Assembly: GCF_001552735.1 (NCBI RefSeq)
Contig: NZ_BCRT01000021.1
Coordinates: forward strand, 496,001-560,000
Reading direction: 5' to 3'
Source of the DNA: Sanguibacter suarezii NBRC 16159
GTDB lineage: Bacteria > Actinomycetota > Actinomycetes > Actinomycetales > Cellulomonadaceae
DNA length: 64,000 nucleotides
Of this stretch, positions 17,126 to 25,743 are shown one piece after another (the first letter of the stretch is position 1; each line of letters begins with the position of its first letter). The position numbers were made by a program, and so were the translations under genes. The notes beneath the pieces were generated by a model. It saw only the letters and a program-made list of their open reading frames with translations, was not told the origin of the DNA and did no database searches.

Positions 17126-17548
17126 TCAGGCTTCGCAGTTTTCGGTGGTGAAGGTGTCGACGTTGTCGCTCGCCGTCGTGACCTCGTCGGAGGACATGAG
17201 GTCCGTCACGGCCATCAGGTCGTCAGCGGCGGTCTCGGAGGTGGGGTCGATGTCCTTGACGGCGGTCAGGTACTGGTCCATCGCGTCGGTGACGACGGCC
17301 CAGTCGTCAGCGATCTCCTTCGGGGCGTCGAGCGACTTGAGCTGCGAGATCATCTCGTCCGCGGCCTTGTCGACTGCCTCGGAGTCGGTGAAGTCGACGT
17401 CGTCGAGGGCGGTGCTCTCGGTGAGGGCCTCTCCCTGTGCGCAGAACTCCTCGATGGAGGCGTCGTCGCTGCTGCATCCGGTGACCAGTGCAGCCAGGAG
17501 AACAGCGGCGCCGGCCCCGGCGGTCAGGCGCTTCATGTGTGTAGTCAT
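17126..17548 (-). CDS. Small secreted lipoprotein of unknown function
   Basis: 140 aa from ATG 17548 (MTTHMKRLTAG). A lipoprotein signal is clear: basic start, hydrophobic AAVLLAALVTGC with the lipobox LVTGC. The mature part is acidic and helical, with FCAQGEAL near the start and a second Cys close to the end (TTENCEA), so a disulfide is possible. Longer upstream frames lack a plausible signal peptide. It resembles many small actinobacterial lipoproteins of unknown role. A hairpin terminator follows it. Confidence 0.75.
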   Translation of the reverse strand: MTTHMKRLTAGAGAAVLLAALVTGCSSDDASIEEFCAQGEALTESTALDDVDFTDSEAVDKAADEMISQLKSLDAPKEIADDWAVVTDAMDQYLTAVKDIDPTSETAADDLMAVTDLMSSDEVTTASDNVDTFTTENCEA

Positions 17549-17627
17549 GGGACTAATGCTCGCGGTTGCTGAAGGTTTCCTGCAAGGGGCAGGGACGGGG
17601 ACAACTGCCCATGCGGTCAGCCCTTTT

Positions 17628-18344
17628 TCACCCGGCCGCCGGTGCCTCGAGGTCGATGCCCAGGTCACACACCAGGGGCAGGTGGTCGCTGCCCCGCTGG
17701 GCCGCCGCCGTGTGCAGCACCTCGCTCGGCCCGCCGGTGATCGCCGCGCCGGCGAGCACGCCGTCGATGCGCCGACGCCCGACCGGCGCCGGGAAGGTCC
17801 CCACCGTCGACCCGGGCGCCATGTCTCGCAGGTGCCGGCTCAACGCCGCCCACGACGGCCCGTCCGGGGTCTCGTTGAGGTCTCCGGCGACGACGCACCG
17901 CTCGGGACCGTAGCGCTCGATCAGCGCGTTGATCTCCTCGCAGTGTTCAGCCCGCTCCCGCGCGTCCAGGCCCAGGTGCACCGAGATCACCACGACGCCC
18001 CCGAGGTCCACGACGGCGCACCCGCGGCGGGTGGGCCAGGCCACCAGGTCACGCCGTCGCCACCACCGCCACGACAGCGGCCGTCCACGTCGGGCCACGA
18101 CGTCGGGCGCCCGCTGCGCGGAGACCAGCAGCGCGGTCGTGTAGGCCCCGAAGGGGCTGCCGCCGGGGATGACGCAGACCATGCCGGTCGCCGCGGCGAG
18201 CCGGCGCATCCGCCGCCGGCCGCCGGTGAGGTAGCGCGTGGGCTCCTGGATGGCGACGACGTCGGGCGCGGTCTCGATGATCACGTCGCGGACCGCGTCG
18301 GCGTCGACGAGGAGACTCTTGATGTTGTAGCTGAGCAGGCGCAC
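17628..18344 (-). CDS. Endonuclease/exonuclease/phosphatase (EEP) family protein
   Basis: 238 aa with the metal-dependent phosphoesterase fold of DNase I and APE1. Visible motifs: MRLLSYNIKSL (strand 1), AIQEPTR (catalytic Glu), VHLGLDARER, AGDLNETPDG (Asp/Asn pair) and GSDHLPLVCDL (catalytic His). No signal peptide, so probably cytosolic. GTG start directly abuts the stop of the lipoprotein gene upstream (no spacer), so they are co-transcribed. The substrate could be nucleic acid, a phospholipid or an inositol phosphate. Confidence 0.8.
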   Translation of the reverse strand: MRLLSYNIKSLLVDADAVRDVIIETAPDVVAIQEPTRYLTGGRRRMRRLAAATGMVCVIPGGSPFGAYTTALLVSAQRAPDVVARRGRPLSWRWWRRRDLVAWPTRRGCAVVDLGGVVVISVHLGLDARERAEHCEEINALIERYGPERCVVAGDLNETPDGPSWAALSRHLRDMAPGSTVGTFPAPVGRRRIDGVLAGAAITGGPSEVLHTAAAQRGSDHLPLVCDLGIDLEAPAAG

Positions 18345-18800
18345 TCAGTCACCGTACGTCGGGAGCGACGCCTCGCTGCAGTTCTCGTCGGCGTAGCTGA
18401 CGATCTCCCGCACCGCGCGGCCGACGTCGCTGTCGGAGTCTTCCAGCTCAGCCGCCAGCGGTTCCCAGGTGGCCTCGAAGACGTCTTGGTCCGCGGAGTC
18501 GTCGAGGTCTTGCAGTGTGCTGTAGGCGTCCCACATGAAGGCGTCGGTGGTCTTCCACTGCGCACTGAGCCCCGACGGCGGCTGGCTCCGGCTCACGAGC
18601 TGGTACGTGCTGCGAACCTCGGAGATCCCCACGTCCGAGGTCGACGTCGATGTCAGGTCGCGCATCTCACGGGCGGCGGCGCAGCCCGTGATCGGGGACT
18701 GCGCGCCCGAGTCTCCAGGGCAGCCGGTGAGGACCACCGAGCACAGCAGCGCCGAGCCGATGAGTACGGCCGTCCGTGGTGCGCCCCTGGTGTGGTCCAT
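18345..18800 (-). CDS. Small lipoprotein of unknown function, first gene of an EEP-protein operon
   Basis: 151 aa from ATG 18800 (MDHTRGAPRT); ATG 18809 is an alternative. Signal: AVLIGSALLCSVVLTGC with lipobox VLTGC. The mature chain has TGCAAAREM near the start and ENCSEA near the end, a possible disulfide pair, with a helical acidic middle. This resembles the lipoprotein at 17126 in length and cysteine placement, without obvious sequence identity. It abuts the EEP gene. Confidence 0.7.
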   Translation of the reverse strand: MDHTRGAPRTAVLIGSALLCSVVLTGCPGDSGAQSPITGCAAAREMRDLTSTSTSDVGISEVRSTYQLVSRSQPPSGLSAQWKTTDAFMWDAYSTLQDLDDSADQDVFEATWEPLAAELEDSDSDVGRAVREIVSYADENCSEASLPTYGD

Positions 18801-18845
18801 ACCTCGCATCGTGGGCGCACCAGAGCGCCCGTGCAACCGGGACGC

Positions 18846-19463
18846 TCAGCGCCAGCGGTCGAGCAGCCGGGCGATGGGATCGGCGGCGTCGTCGAGGACG
18901 TGCTCGCTCCCCGAGGAGGCCGCCGACATCAGCGCGGCACTGACGAAGTGGGCGAGCAGGTCGACGTCGTCCACGCGGGCGAAGCCGGAGGCTCCCAGCA
19001 CGGTGGCCATCGCCGCGAGCAGGCGCGGCCGGCTCGCGTGCATGATCCGGCCCAGCTCGGGGTCGCGCATGGCGGTGAACATGGGGTCGAGGCGGATCGA
19101 GACCACCGAGTCGTCCACGTGCGGGGCGAAGAGCACCTCGATGAGCAGCCGGGCGGTGGTGCGGGCACCGCGGTTGCGCACCGGGAGCGCGTCGGCGTAG
19201 GTCTGCGCCGCGGCGGCCCGCAGGTCCTCGGCAGCGGTGACGGCGGCGGCGAGCAGGGCGGCGCGGGAGGGGTAGTAGTAGCTCGCCGACCCCTGCGGCA
19301 CACCGGCGACCGTCGCCACCCGGCGGTGGGTGATGGCGTCGATGCCCTCCTCGATGAGCAGCCGCGCTGCCGCCTCGGTCATGGCCTCCTGGCGGTCGTT
19401 CGAGCGCTTCTGCACCGTCCGGCGGGTGCCGGGCGGGACGGGCGCATCGGTCTGGGCTGCCAT
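18846..19463 (-). CDS. TetR-family transcriptional regulator
   Basis: 205 aa with an N-terminal helix-turn-helix (AITHRRVATVAGVPQGSASYYYPSRAALL) and a divergent ligand-binding domain. ATG 19463 lies 6 bases after TACGAT on the minus strand (19470-19475), the leaderless pattern. It faces the DUF981 membrane protein across 145 bases containing two perfect small palindromes, so it probably represses that gene and perhaps itself. The inducer is unknown. Confidence 0.9.
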   Translation of the reverse strand: MAAQTDAPVPPGTRRTVQKRSNDRQEAMTEAAARLLIEEGIDAITHRRVATVAGVPQGSASYYYPSRAALLAAAVTAAEDLRAAAAQTYADALPVRNRGARTTARLLIEVLFAPHVDDSVVSIRLDPMFTAMRDPELGRIMHASRPRLLAAMATVLGASGFARVDDVDLLAHFVSAALMSAASSGSEHVLDDAADPIARLLDRWR

Positions 19464-19553
19464 GAAGCCATCGTAGGCGGCGCGTCGCGGGCGTCTCGTG
19501 GGACCTGTGACCTCGGCGAACCCGGCTCCGTTGTGTCACGGTTTTCACGAAAC

Positions 19554-19580
19554 CCATACGGGTGTATGGTTCTTATGAAC
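19554..19580. promoter_or_regulatory. Two adjacent palindromes in the TetR/DUF981 intergenic region
   Basis: CCATAC-GGGT-GTATGG (19554-19569) runs directly into GTTC-TTAT-GAAC (19569-19580); both have perfect arms. The hexamer TATGGT within them could be a -10 for the DUF981 gene, so a bound repressor would block it. Candidate TetR operators. Confidence 0.55.
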
Positions 19581-19608
19581 AGATGAATCTTCAAGCAAGG
19601 AGTGCGAC

Positions 19609-20325
19609 GTGATCGAGGCTGAGAAGCTCGTCATCGACTGGGCAGCCATGCCCACCTACAACACCGTCATGTCGGTCGCGGTCGGAGCCGGGCTCATCCT
19701 GCTGGTCGCGCTGGGGCGCGAGATCCTCAAGGACCCCAAGAAGGTCGTGTACGAGGGCTGGTCCCTGGCCTTCGCGGTCCTCGGGTTCATCCTCACCGCG
19801 ACCGGTCTGCACATGACCCTCACCTGGCCGCTGGCCTCCGGTGGCTTCCCCTTCGACAACATCATCTTCGGTGAGACGTCGTTGGCCTTCGGCGTGCTGC
19901 TGCTCGCGGCGGCGGTCTACCTCTGGTTCCGCGGACGGGCAGCCCTCGAGCGCGAGGACGCCGTCGAGCACATGAGCGCCGTGGCGCGGCCGGTGTCGGT
20001 GTTCGTGCTCGGCATGGGTCTGGGCCTGTTCGCCATCGCCATCGCCGGGGTCACCTACCAGCTCTTCGCCGCACCGCCGCAGGAACCGATCTCCGGCGCC
20101 TTCGCGGACTACCCGCTGGTCGAGGCGATCTTCATGTCCGGCCTCATCGCCCTCGTCGGCCTGGGTGCGGTGCTCTTCCCCTTCGGGCTGCGCGCCACCC
20201 CCGCGGCGGCAAAGGTCCGCACCGTCATCGGCTGGGCCTGGGGCCTGTCCGGCCTCGCCTTCGTGCTCTTCGGCGCGATGAACTTCTTCACGCACATCGG
20301 TCTCATCGTCAACACGATGGGCTGA
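19609..20325 (+). CDS. DUF981-family six-helix membrane protein
   Basis: 238 aa with six hydrophobic helices (about residues 18-36, 49-70, 84-105, 124-150, 170-190 and 205-230). The sequence matches the family named DUF981 in layout and in motifs such as GEILKDPKK-like and FGETSLAFG. GTG start with AAGGAG 6 bases upstream. The function of this family is not known. Divergent from a TetR regulator, which suggests inducible expression, for example in envelope stress or efflux. Confidence 0.75.
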   Translation: MIEAEKLVIDWAAMPTYNTVMSVAVGAGLILLVALGREILKDPKKVVYEGWSLAFAVLGFILTATGLHMTLTWPLASGGFPFDNIIFGETSLAFGVLLLAAAVYLWFRGRAALEREDAVEHMSAVARPVSVFVLGMGLGLFAIAIAGVTYQLFAAPPQEPISGAFADYPLVEAIFMSGLIALVGLGAVLFPFGLRATPAAAKVRTVIGWAWGLSGLAFVLFGAMNFFTHIGLIVNTMG

Positions 20326-20365
20326 GTGCATGCCTCGGCGGTCGGCGCACAGACGACCGCCCCCC

Positions 20366-20410
20366 GCGCCCCGTCCTGGACCTCTCCCCCCGGAGTCCAG
20401 GGCGGGGCGC
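20366..20410. terminator. Bidirectional hairpin between the DUF981 gene and hppA
   Basis: Arms of 16 bp (GCGCCCCGTCCTGGAC and its complement, one mismatch) flank a 13-base loop, in the gap between convergent stop codons at 20325 and 20430. Confidence 0.75.
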
Positions 20411-20429
20411 GGCTCTGTCCGCCGCCGGT

Positions 20430-22883
20430 CTACGACCCGCGCGGCGCTGACCCGTCCTCGTCCACCTGCCCTGAGCCCACCTGCCCTGAGCGCGAGCGGG
20501 ACTGGGACGACATCGACGACCCGGCCGGGGACGCGGCCGGGGAAGGGTCCGGATCGGGCTCCGTCGAGGCGGTCCCCGACGGTCCAGGCCGTAGGTGCGT
20601 CTCCCCCGGACCCTCGTGCGCGGACTCGGCGTCGATCCGCGCCACCCGCAGGCGGCTCATGATGATCGCCCCGAAGGCGACACCGGCCGCGACCACCGCG
20701 ATGGAGATGCGCAGCGCGTGGTTGGCGTCGGCCGGCACGCTCATGGTCACCACGGCCGGCGCCACGAGCAGCGCCACGAGGTTCATCACCTTGATGAGCG
20801 GGTTGATCGCCGGACCGGCGGTGTCCTTGAAGGGGTCCCCCACCGTGTCACCGATGACCACGGCCTCGTGGGCGGGCGAGCCCTTGCCCCCGTACATCCC
20901 GTCCTCGATGATCTTCTTCGCGTTGTCCCACGACCCGCCCGAGTTCGCCAGGAACACGGCCATGAGCACCCCGGCGCCGATCGCCCCGGCGAGGAAGCCC
21001 GCGAGGGGACCGACACCCAGCCCGAAGCCCACCGCGATCGGCGCGAAGGCCGCCAGCAACCCCGGCGTGGCGAGCTCGCGCAGGGAGTCGCGGGTGCAGA
21101 TGTCGACGACCTTGCCGTAGTCGGGCCGCTCCTGGTACGTCATGATCCCCGGGTGCTCACGGAACTGTCGGCGCACCTCGAAGACGATCGCACCGGCCGC
21201 CCGGGTGACCGCGTCGATGGCCAGGCCGGAGAAGAGGAAGACCGTCGCAGCGCCCAGGATCACCCCGACGAGGGTGATCGGGGAGATGATGTCGGTGCTG
21301 AGCATCGAGGGGATGAGCCCGGTCGTCGAGGCCGTGGTTCCGATGTCCCGCAGCGCCCCGGCCACGGCGTCGGCGTAGGAGCCGAAGAGCGCGGTGGCCG
21401 CGAGCACCGCCGTCGCGATCGCGATGCCCTTGGTGATGGCCTTGGTCGTGTTGCCGACGGCATCGAGGTCGGTGAGCACCTGCGCACCCTCGGCGTCCAC
21501 GTCGCCGGACATCTCCGCGATGCCCTGGGCGTTGTCCGAGACGGGGCCGAAGGTGTCCATCGCCACGATCACCCCGACCGTGGTCAGCAGCCCGCAGCCG
21601 GCCAGCGCGATGAGGAAGAGAGAGAGCCAGACGGATCCGCCGGCCAGCAGGAACGCCCCGCAGATCGCCGCCGCGATGATGCCCGAGGTGTAGACCGAGG
21701 ACTCGAAGCCCACCCCGATCCCGGACAGCACCACGGTCGCCGCCCCGGTCCGGGAGGTCGCCGCGACGTGCAGCGTCGGCTTGGACGTCGTGCCGGTGAA
21801 GTACCCCGTGACCCACAAGATGATGCCCGCCAGGACGATGCCGATGAGCACGGCCAGGCTCGCCACCACGCGCGGGTCGCGGGCGACGTCGGACAGGTCC
21901 GCGGTCCCGGGAGACTCGGCGAAGGTGGCCGGCAGGTAGGCGAAGGCCGCGACCGCAGCCAGCACCGCCCCGAGCAGCGCCGAGACGTAGAAACCGCGGT
22001 AGATCGCGCGCAACCCGTTCTCCTGGCCGCGGACCCGGGTGATGACCACACCGAGCAGCGCGACGAAGGCGCCCATCGCGGTGACGATGAGCGGGAAGAC
22101 CAGACCGGCCTCCCCCAGGGTCGCCTTGCCGAGGATGAGCGCCGCCACGAGCATGACCGCATAGGACTCGAAGAGGTCAGCGGCCATCCCGGCGCAGTCC
22201 CCGACGTTGTCGCCCACGTTGTCCGCGATCGTCGCGGCGTTGCGCGGGTCGTCCTCGGGGATGCCCTGCTCGACCTTGCCGACCAGGTCGGCGCCGACGT
22301 CGGCCGCCTTGGTGAAGATGCCGCCGCCCACCCGCATGAACATGGCCAGCAGGGCGGCTCCGAAGCCGAAGCCCTCCAGCACCGACGGTGCGTCCGCGCG
22401 GTAGATGAGCACCACCCCGGCCGCTCCCAGCAGCCCCAGCCCCACCACGCACATACCGACGACGCCGCCCGTGCGGAAGGCGATCCGCGCCCCCTCCGCG
22501 CGCGCACCAGGCCGCATGGCCGACGCCGCGACACGCACGTTCGCACGCACCGCCAGCGACATGCCCAGGTACCCGATCGAGGCGGAGAAACCAGCCCCCA
22601 CCAGGAAGGCGACGGACCGCCCGATCCGGATCCCACCGTCGCCGGGGAGCAGGAACAGCAGACCGAAGACGATGATCGCGAACAGCGCGAGCGTGCGGAA
22701 CTGTCTCCTCAGGTACGCCGACGCGCCCTCCTGGATCGCCGCGGCGATGTCCTGCATCTTCGCGGTGCCCTCCGGCGCGGCCAGGACCTGTCTGCGCAGC
22801 ACGACCGCGACGACCAGGCACAGGGCACCGATCACCGCGATGACGGCGACGATCGCGATGCTGGATGTTCCGAGCTCGGGCAT
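20430..22883 (-). CDS. hppA: Membrane-bound proton-pumping pyrophosphatase, K+-independent type
   Basis: 817-aa integral membrane pump coupling pyrophosphate hydrolysis to H+ export, with about 16 helices. Substrate motifs: DVGADLVGKVEQGIPEDDPR, then DNVGDNVGDCAG and the C-terminal DTVGDPFKDTAGPA. The monovalent-cation switch reads GNTTKAITKG: Lys at about residue 481 marks the K+-independent class, where K+-dependent enzymes have Ala. The last 55 residues are a Ser/Pro/acidic cytosolic tail beyond the usual end. The Shine-Dalgarno sequence TAGGAGG sits 4 bases before ATG. The 213 bases upstream, shared with the divergent sigma gene, show no clear element. Confidence 0.95.
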   Translation of the reverse strand: MPELGTSSIAIVAVIAVIGALCLVVAVVLRRQVLAAPEGTAKMQDIAAAIQEGASAYLRRQFRTLALFAIIVFGLLFLLPGDGGIRIGRSVAFLVGAGFSASIGYLGMSLAVRANVRVAASAMRPGARAEGARIAFRTGGVVGMCVVGLGLLGAAGVVLIYRADAPSVLEGFGFGAALLAMFMRVGGGIFTKAADVGADLVGKVEQGIPEDDPRNAATIADNVGDNVGDCAGMAADLFESYAVMLVAALILGKATLGEAGLVFPLIVTAMGAFVALLGVVITRVRGQENGLRAIYRGFYVSALLGAVLAAVAAFAYLPATFAESPGTADLSDVARDPRVVASLAVLIGIVLAGIILWVTGYFTGTTSKPTLHVAATSRTGAATVVLSGIGVGFESSVYTSGIIAAAICGAFLLAGGSVWLSLFLIALAGCGLLTTVGVIVAMDTFGPVSDNAQGIAEMSGDVDAEGAQVLTDLDAVGNTTKAITKGIAIATAVLAATALFGSYADAVAGALRDIGTTASTTGLIPSMLSTDIISPITLVGVILGAATVFLFSGLAIDAVTRAAGAIVFEVRRQFREHPGIMTYQERPDYGKVVDICTRDSLRELATPGLLAAFAPIAVGFGLGVGPLAGFLAGAIGAGVLMAVFLANSGGSWDNAKKIIEDGMYGGKGSPAHEAVVIGDTVGDPFKDTAGPAINPLIKVMNLVALLVAPAVVTMSVPADANHALRISIAVVAAGVAFGAIIMSRLRVARIDAESAHEGPGETHLRPGPSGTASTEPDPDPSPAASPAGSSMSSQSRSRSGQVGSGQVDEDGSAPRGS

Positions 22884-23096
22884 TCGGCCTCCTAGGCGAG
22901 CACGGTCGCCACGTGACGAGGGTCACATCGGCGGCGATGTTGCGGGAAGTCTACGCAGCAATGCCGGTGGGCGCATGGATACCGGGGGTGATCACGCGGC
23001 GCGGTCTCTGGGACACGACTGCCTGCGACCACCCCAACGTTCTGGCCTGCTCGTTCGTCATGATGGGTGACGGGCAGCACCGGATGAAGGAGACCC

Positions 23097-23711
23097 ATGG
23101 CGGACTGGAACGACGACCTCAGCGAGCTGGTGCGTACCCGGCACCGGGCGCTCATCGGGTACGCGTACCTGCTGTGCGGCAGCACCCGGGAGGCCGAGGA
23201 CCTCGTCCAGGACGCCCTGGTCAAGGTGTACTCGCCGCGCAAGACGCCTGAGGTCTCAGCCACAGAGGCCTACGTCCGCCGCGCGATCCTCACGATCTAC
23301 CTCGACGTCTACCGCCGACGCCGACGGTGGTCGGGCATCAAGCACCTGGTCGGCGCGGCTGAGCGGACAGACAGCCACGACACGGTCATCACGACCCAGG
23401 TGGATGTCGCCGTCGCACTCGACGCGCTCACCCCGCGCCAACGCGCCTGCGTGGTGCTGCGGTACTTCGAGGACCTCACCGTCGCCCAGATCGCCCAAAG
23501 CCTGGGGTGCGCCGAAGGCACCGTCAAACGTCACCTCTTCGATGCGCACGCGGTCCTGGCGGGACGGCTCGGCCCGCTCGGGGCCCTTCCGGACGACAGC
23601 CCACCACCGCGTCCCCCAGACGATCAGCCCGCGCCCAGCCCCGCTGAGAAGTTCGGGCCACCGCGTCCCGCGAACCCCTCCGCCGCTACCGCGAATCCGA
23701 GGAACTCATGA
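23097..23711 (+). CDS. ECF RNA polymerase sigma factor (SigE-family type)
   Basis: 204 aa. Region 2 spans about residues 10-80 (LIGYAYLLCGSTREAEDLVQDALVKVY) and region 4 about 105-160 (ALTPRQRACVVLRYFEDLTVAQIAQSLGCAEGTVKRHL). The last 40 residues are a Pro-rich extension of unknown role. AAGGAGACCC lies directly before ATG. Its stop overlaps the next gene's ATG by 4 bases, so the downstream exported protein is made with it, in the place an anti-sigma factor usually takes. Confidence 0.9.
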   Translation: MADWNDDLSELVRTRHRALIGYAYLLCGSTREAEDLVQDALVKVYSPRKTPEVSATEAYVRRAILTIYLDVYRRRRRWSGIKHLVGAAERTDSHDTVITTQVDVAVALDALTPRQRACVVLRYFEDLTVAQIAQSLGCAEGTVKRHLFDAHAVLAGRLGPLGALPDDSPPPRPPDDQPAPSPAEKFGPPRPANPSAATANPRNS

Positions 23712-24994
23712 CCAACGACCTGCGCACAGCACTGCAGGACCTCGCGAACACCGGCGCAGACCACGCTGGTCCTGCCACGATCCTCGCGGGCCGCGCGACC
23801 AACCGCGTCACCGCCCACCGCCGCCGTCGTCGCGCGGTGATCTCGGTCGCCACCATCGCCGGGATGGCCGCCGTCGGCACCGGCGCGGCAGCGGCGATCA
23901 GCTACTTCAGCCACGACCGGGTCTCCACCTTCCCCGACCGTCTCGTCCCCGGCGTCGAGGCGCCCGCCCCTCTGACCGGGTTGCTGTGCGACGCCGAGGT
24001 CGGCGACCTCACCGCGTCGACCACGCCCTTCGTGCTGGGGAACGAAATGGCCATGGTCGAGAGCGACGTCCCCGCGGTCATCAACGTGGAGGCCGCCTCC
24101 ATCGTCCCGATGTTCCTCACCAACACCACGACCGACGGCCTCACCGTCACCATGACCGAGGGTTCAGGGGTCTACCTCGTCCAGGATGGACGCGTCGTGG
24201 CGGCACCGGTCCGTTCCGACGCAGCACCCACCGACGCTGCCCTCGACCCGGACCAGGACGAGTTCCTCGTCAACGACCCTGTCGCCGCCTGCGACGCCGC
24301 CGCGGGGATTCCGGCCGGCGACTACCAGGCCTACGGCTCGATCGAGGTCACCGTGACGGGTGGTGCGCACAGCGGGACGTACGACGTGGTCGGGGGCCCG
24401 TGGAGCGTCGTCGTGCCGGGTGAGGACGCAACGGCGGGCGGCACCGACGCCCAGGGATCGGTCGTCGACCCAGCGGCGACCTTCCCCCAGTGCGGAGCGA
24501 TGCTCGTCGTCACCGAGCAGCAGCGCCCGGTCCGCCTCTCCTTCACCGGCGAAGCGCCGATGACCACGGGTGAGCAGACGTCGGTCCCTCTGGAGATCGT
24601 TGCGACCAACACCACCGCGGACCACCTCCGCGGAGCCGCCGGGCCGGTGACGCTCGCGGTCGTGCAGGACGGGGTGGTGGTCGGGACGGCGTCGGAGATC
24701 ACCACCGACGACGGAGGCACCGTCGACCTCGACCCCTCGGCCGGCCTGACCACCCCCGCTCGCCTGGACTACACCGCGTGCAGCCCCGAGGCGGTGTCAC
24801 CGGGATGGCTCCCGGTCGGTGAGTACAGCGTCTGGGGCGCCCAGTCCTTCACCGTCGGCGAGCGCACCCCGGTCGCCTCGGACGGCCGCAGGGGCACCAC
24901 CTCGGTGGTGGCCGAAAAGTACGAGGGCTTCAACGAGGTAGCCAAGATCTGGATCGAGGAGGGCGGGCAGCCGGTCATCCCCGCCGGCCCCTGA
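23708..24994 (+). CDS. Single-pass membrane protein with duplicated extracellular domain, coupled to ECF sigma factor
   Basis: 428 aa. A short cytosolic segment (about 45 residues, Arg-rich before the membrane) precedes one helix (AVISVATIAGMAAVGTGAAAA) and a large extracellular part. Two stretches, about residues 135-240 and 290-400, share the layout TNTT, VVQDG.VV, a conserved Cys, and P.G.Y...G, so a beta-rich domain is duplicated. No HX3CX2C zinc motif is present on the cytosolic side. It may be an unconventional membrane regulator of the sigma factor, or simply its partner product; the sequence does not decide. Confidence 0.65.
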   Translation: MTNDLRTALQDLANTGADHAGPATILAGRATNRVTAHRRRRRAVISVATIAGMAAVGTGAAAAISYFSHDRVSTFPDRLVPGVEAPAPLTGLLCDAEVGDLTASTTPFVLGNEMAMVESDVPAVINVEAASIVPMFLTNTTTDGLTVTMTEGSGVYLVQDGRVVAAPVRSDAAPTDAALDPDQDEFLVNDPVAACDAAAGIPAGDYQAYGSIEVTVTGGAHSGTYDVVGGPWSVVVPGEDATAGGTDAQGSVVDPAATFPQCGAMLVVTEQQRPVRLSFTGEAPMTTGEQTSVPLEIVATNTTADHLRGAAGPVTLAVVQDGVVVGTASEITTDDGGTVDLDPSAGLTTPARLDYTACSPEAVSPGWLPVGEYSVWGAQSFTVGERTPVASDGRRGTTSVVAEKYEGFNEVAKIWIEEGGQPVIPAGP

Positions 24995-25023
24995 CCCGCC
25001 GAGGCTGGTGGCCGGCCGCTCGG

Positions 25024-25743
25024 TCAGCCAGCCGGGGCGGCTGGGGCGGCGGGGTGCGTGCGGCGGTAGCGGGCGAGGCTCGTGACGAAGGCCTCGCTCG
25101 CTCCGTCGGTGCGCACCTCCTGCACCACGACGTCGGTCACGCCCAGGGCGGTGACGGTGCGGCGGATCTCCGCCACGTCGTCGGCGTTGAGGATCGTGGG
25201 GTCGAGGGTGGTGCGCACCTGGACGGGGACGCCGGCGTCGAGCACGTGGCGCAAGGAGGCGAAGGCGGGGTCGGCGCTGTTGGCCACGCCGGTCACCGCG
25301 GAGTACTTCCCCACAGGAGCCTTGATGTCCAGGCCGACCCAGTCCACCAGCGGCAGCACCTCGGCCAGGCGGCGCGGGTACGCGCCGCCGGTGTGCAGGC
25401 CGACGGCGAAGCCCATCCCTCTCACCTGGCGCATGGCGTCGGCCAGGCCGCCCTGGCGGGTGGGTTCTCCGCCGGAGAAGACGACCGCGTCGAGCAGGCC
25501 GCGCCGCGCTGAGAGCAGCTCCCGGACCGCTGACCAGGCCACCTGCCCGGGCGCGCGCGGGTCGATGATCGAGACGTTGTGGCAGTAGGTGCACTTCCAC
25601 GGGCAGCCCTGCAGGAAGACCACAGCCGCGAGGTGGCCCGGCCAGTCGCAGGCGGAGAACGGCTCCACGCCGGCGATCGCCAGGTCGCCGGCGCTCTGCA
25701 GCGGCGCGGGCAGCGACGTCGGGCGGGGCGGGGCGGACGTCAT
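25024..25743 (-). CDS. nrdG: Anaerobic ribonucleotide reductase activating protein
   Basis: 239-aa radical-SAM enzyme that installs the glycyl radical on NrdD. The 4Fe-4S motif CX3CX2C is at C47, C51 and C54 (FLQGCPWKCTYCHN), followed by the GGEP SAM motif in VFSGGEPTRQGG. The ATG at 25743 overlaps the nrdD stop by 4 bases. Translation in the same frame extends far upstream only because of base composition; the ATGA junction and the domain start fix the real start. Functions only without oxygen. Confidence 0.95.
   Translation of the reverse strand: MTSAPPRPTSLPAPLQSAGDLAIAGVEPFSACDWPGHLAAVVFLQGCPWKCTYCHNVSIIDPRAPGQVAWSAVRELLSARRGLLDAVVFSGGEPTRQGGLADAMRQVRGMGFAVGLHTGGAYPRRLAEVLPLVDWVGLDIKAPVGKYSAVTGVANSADPAFASLRHVLDAGVPVQVRTTLDPTILNADDVAEIRRTVTALGVTDVVVQEVRTDGASEAFVTSLARYRRTHPAAPAAPAG

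Noticed and set aside
20595-22895. A 766-codon frame antisense to hppA
   Set aside because: Very rich in Arg, Asp and Gly and without hydrophobic or motif structure, while the opposite strand encodes a complete pyrophosphatase.
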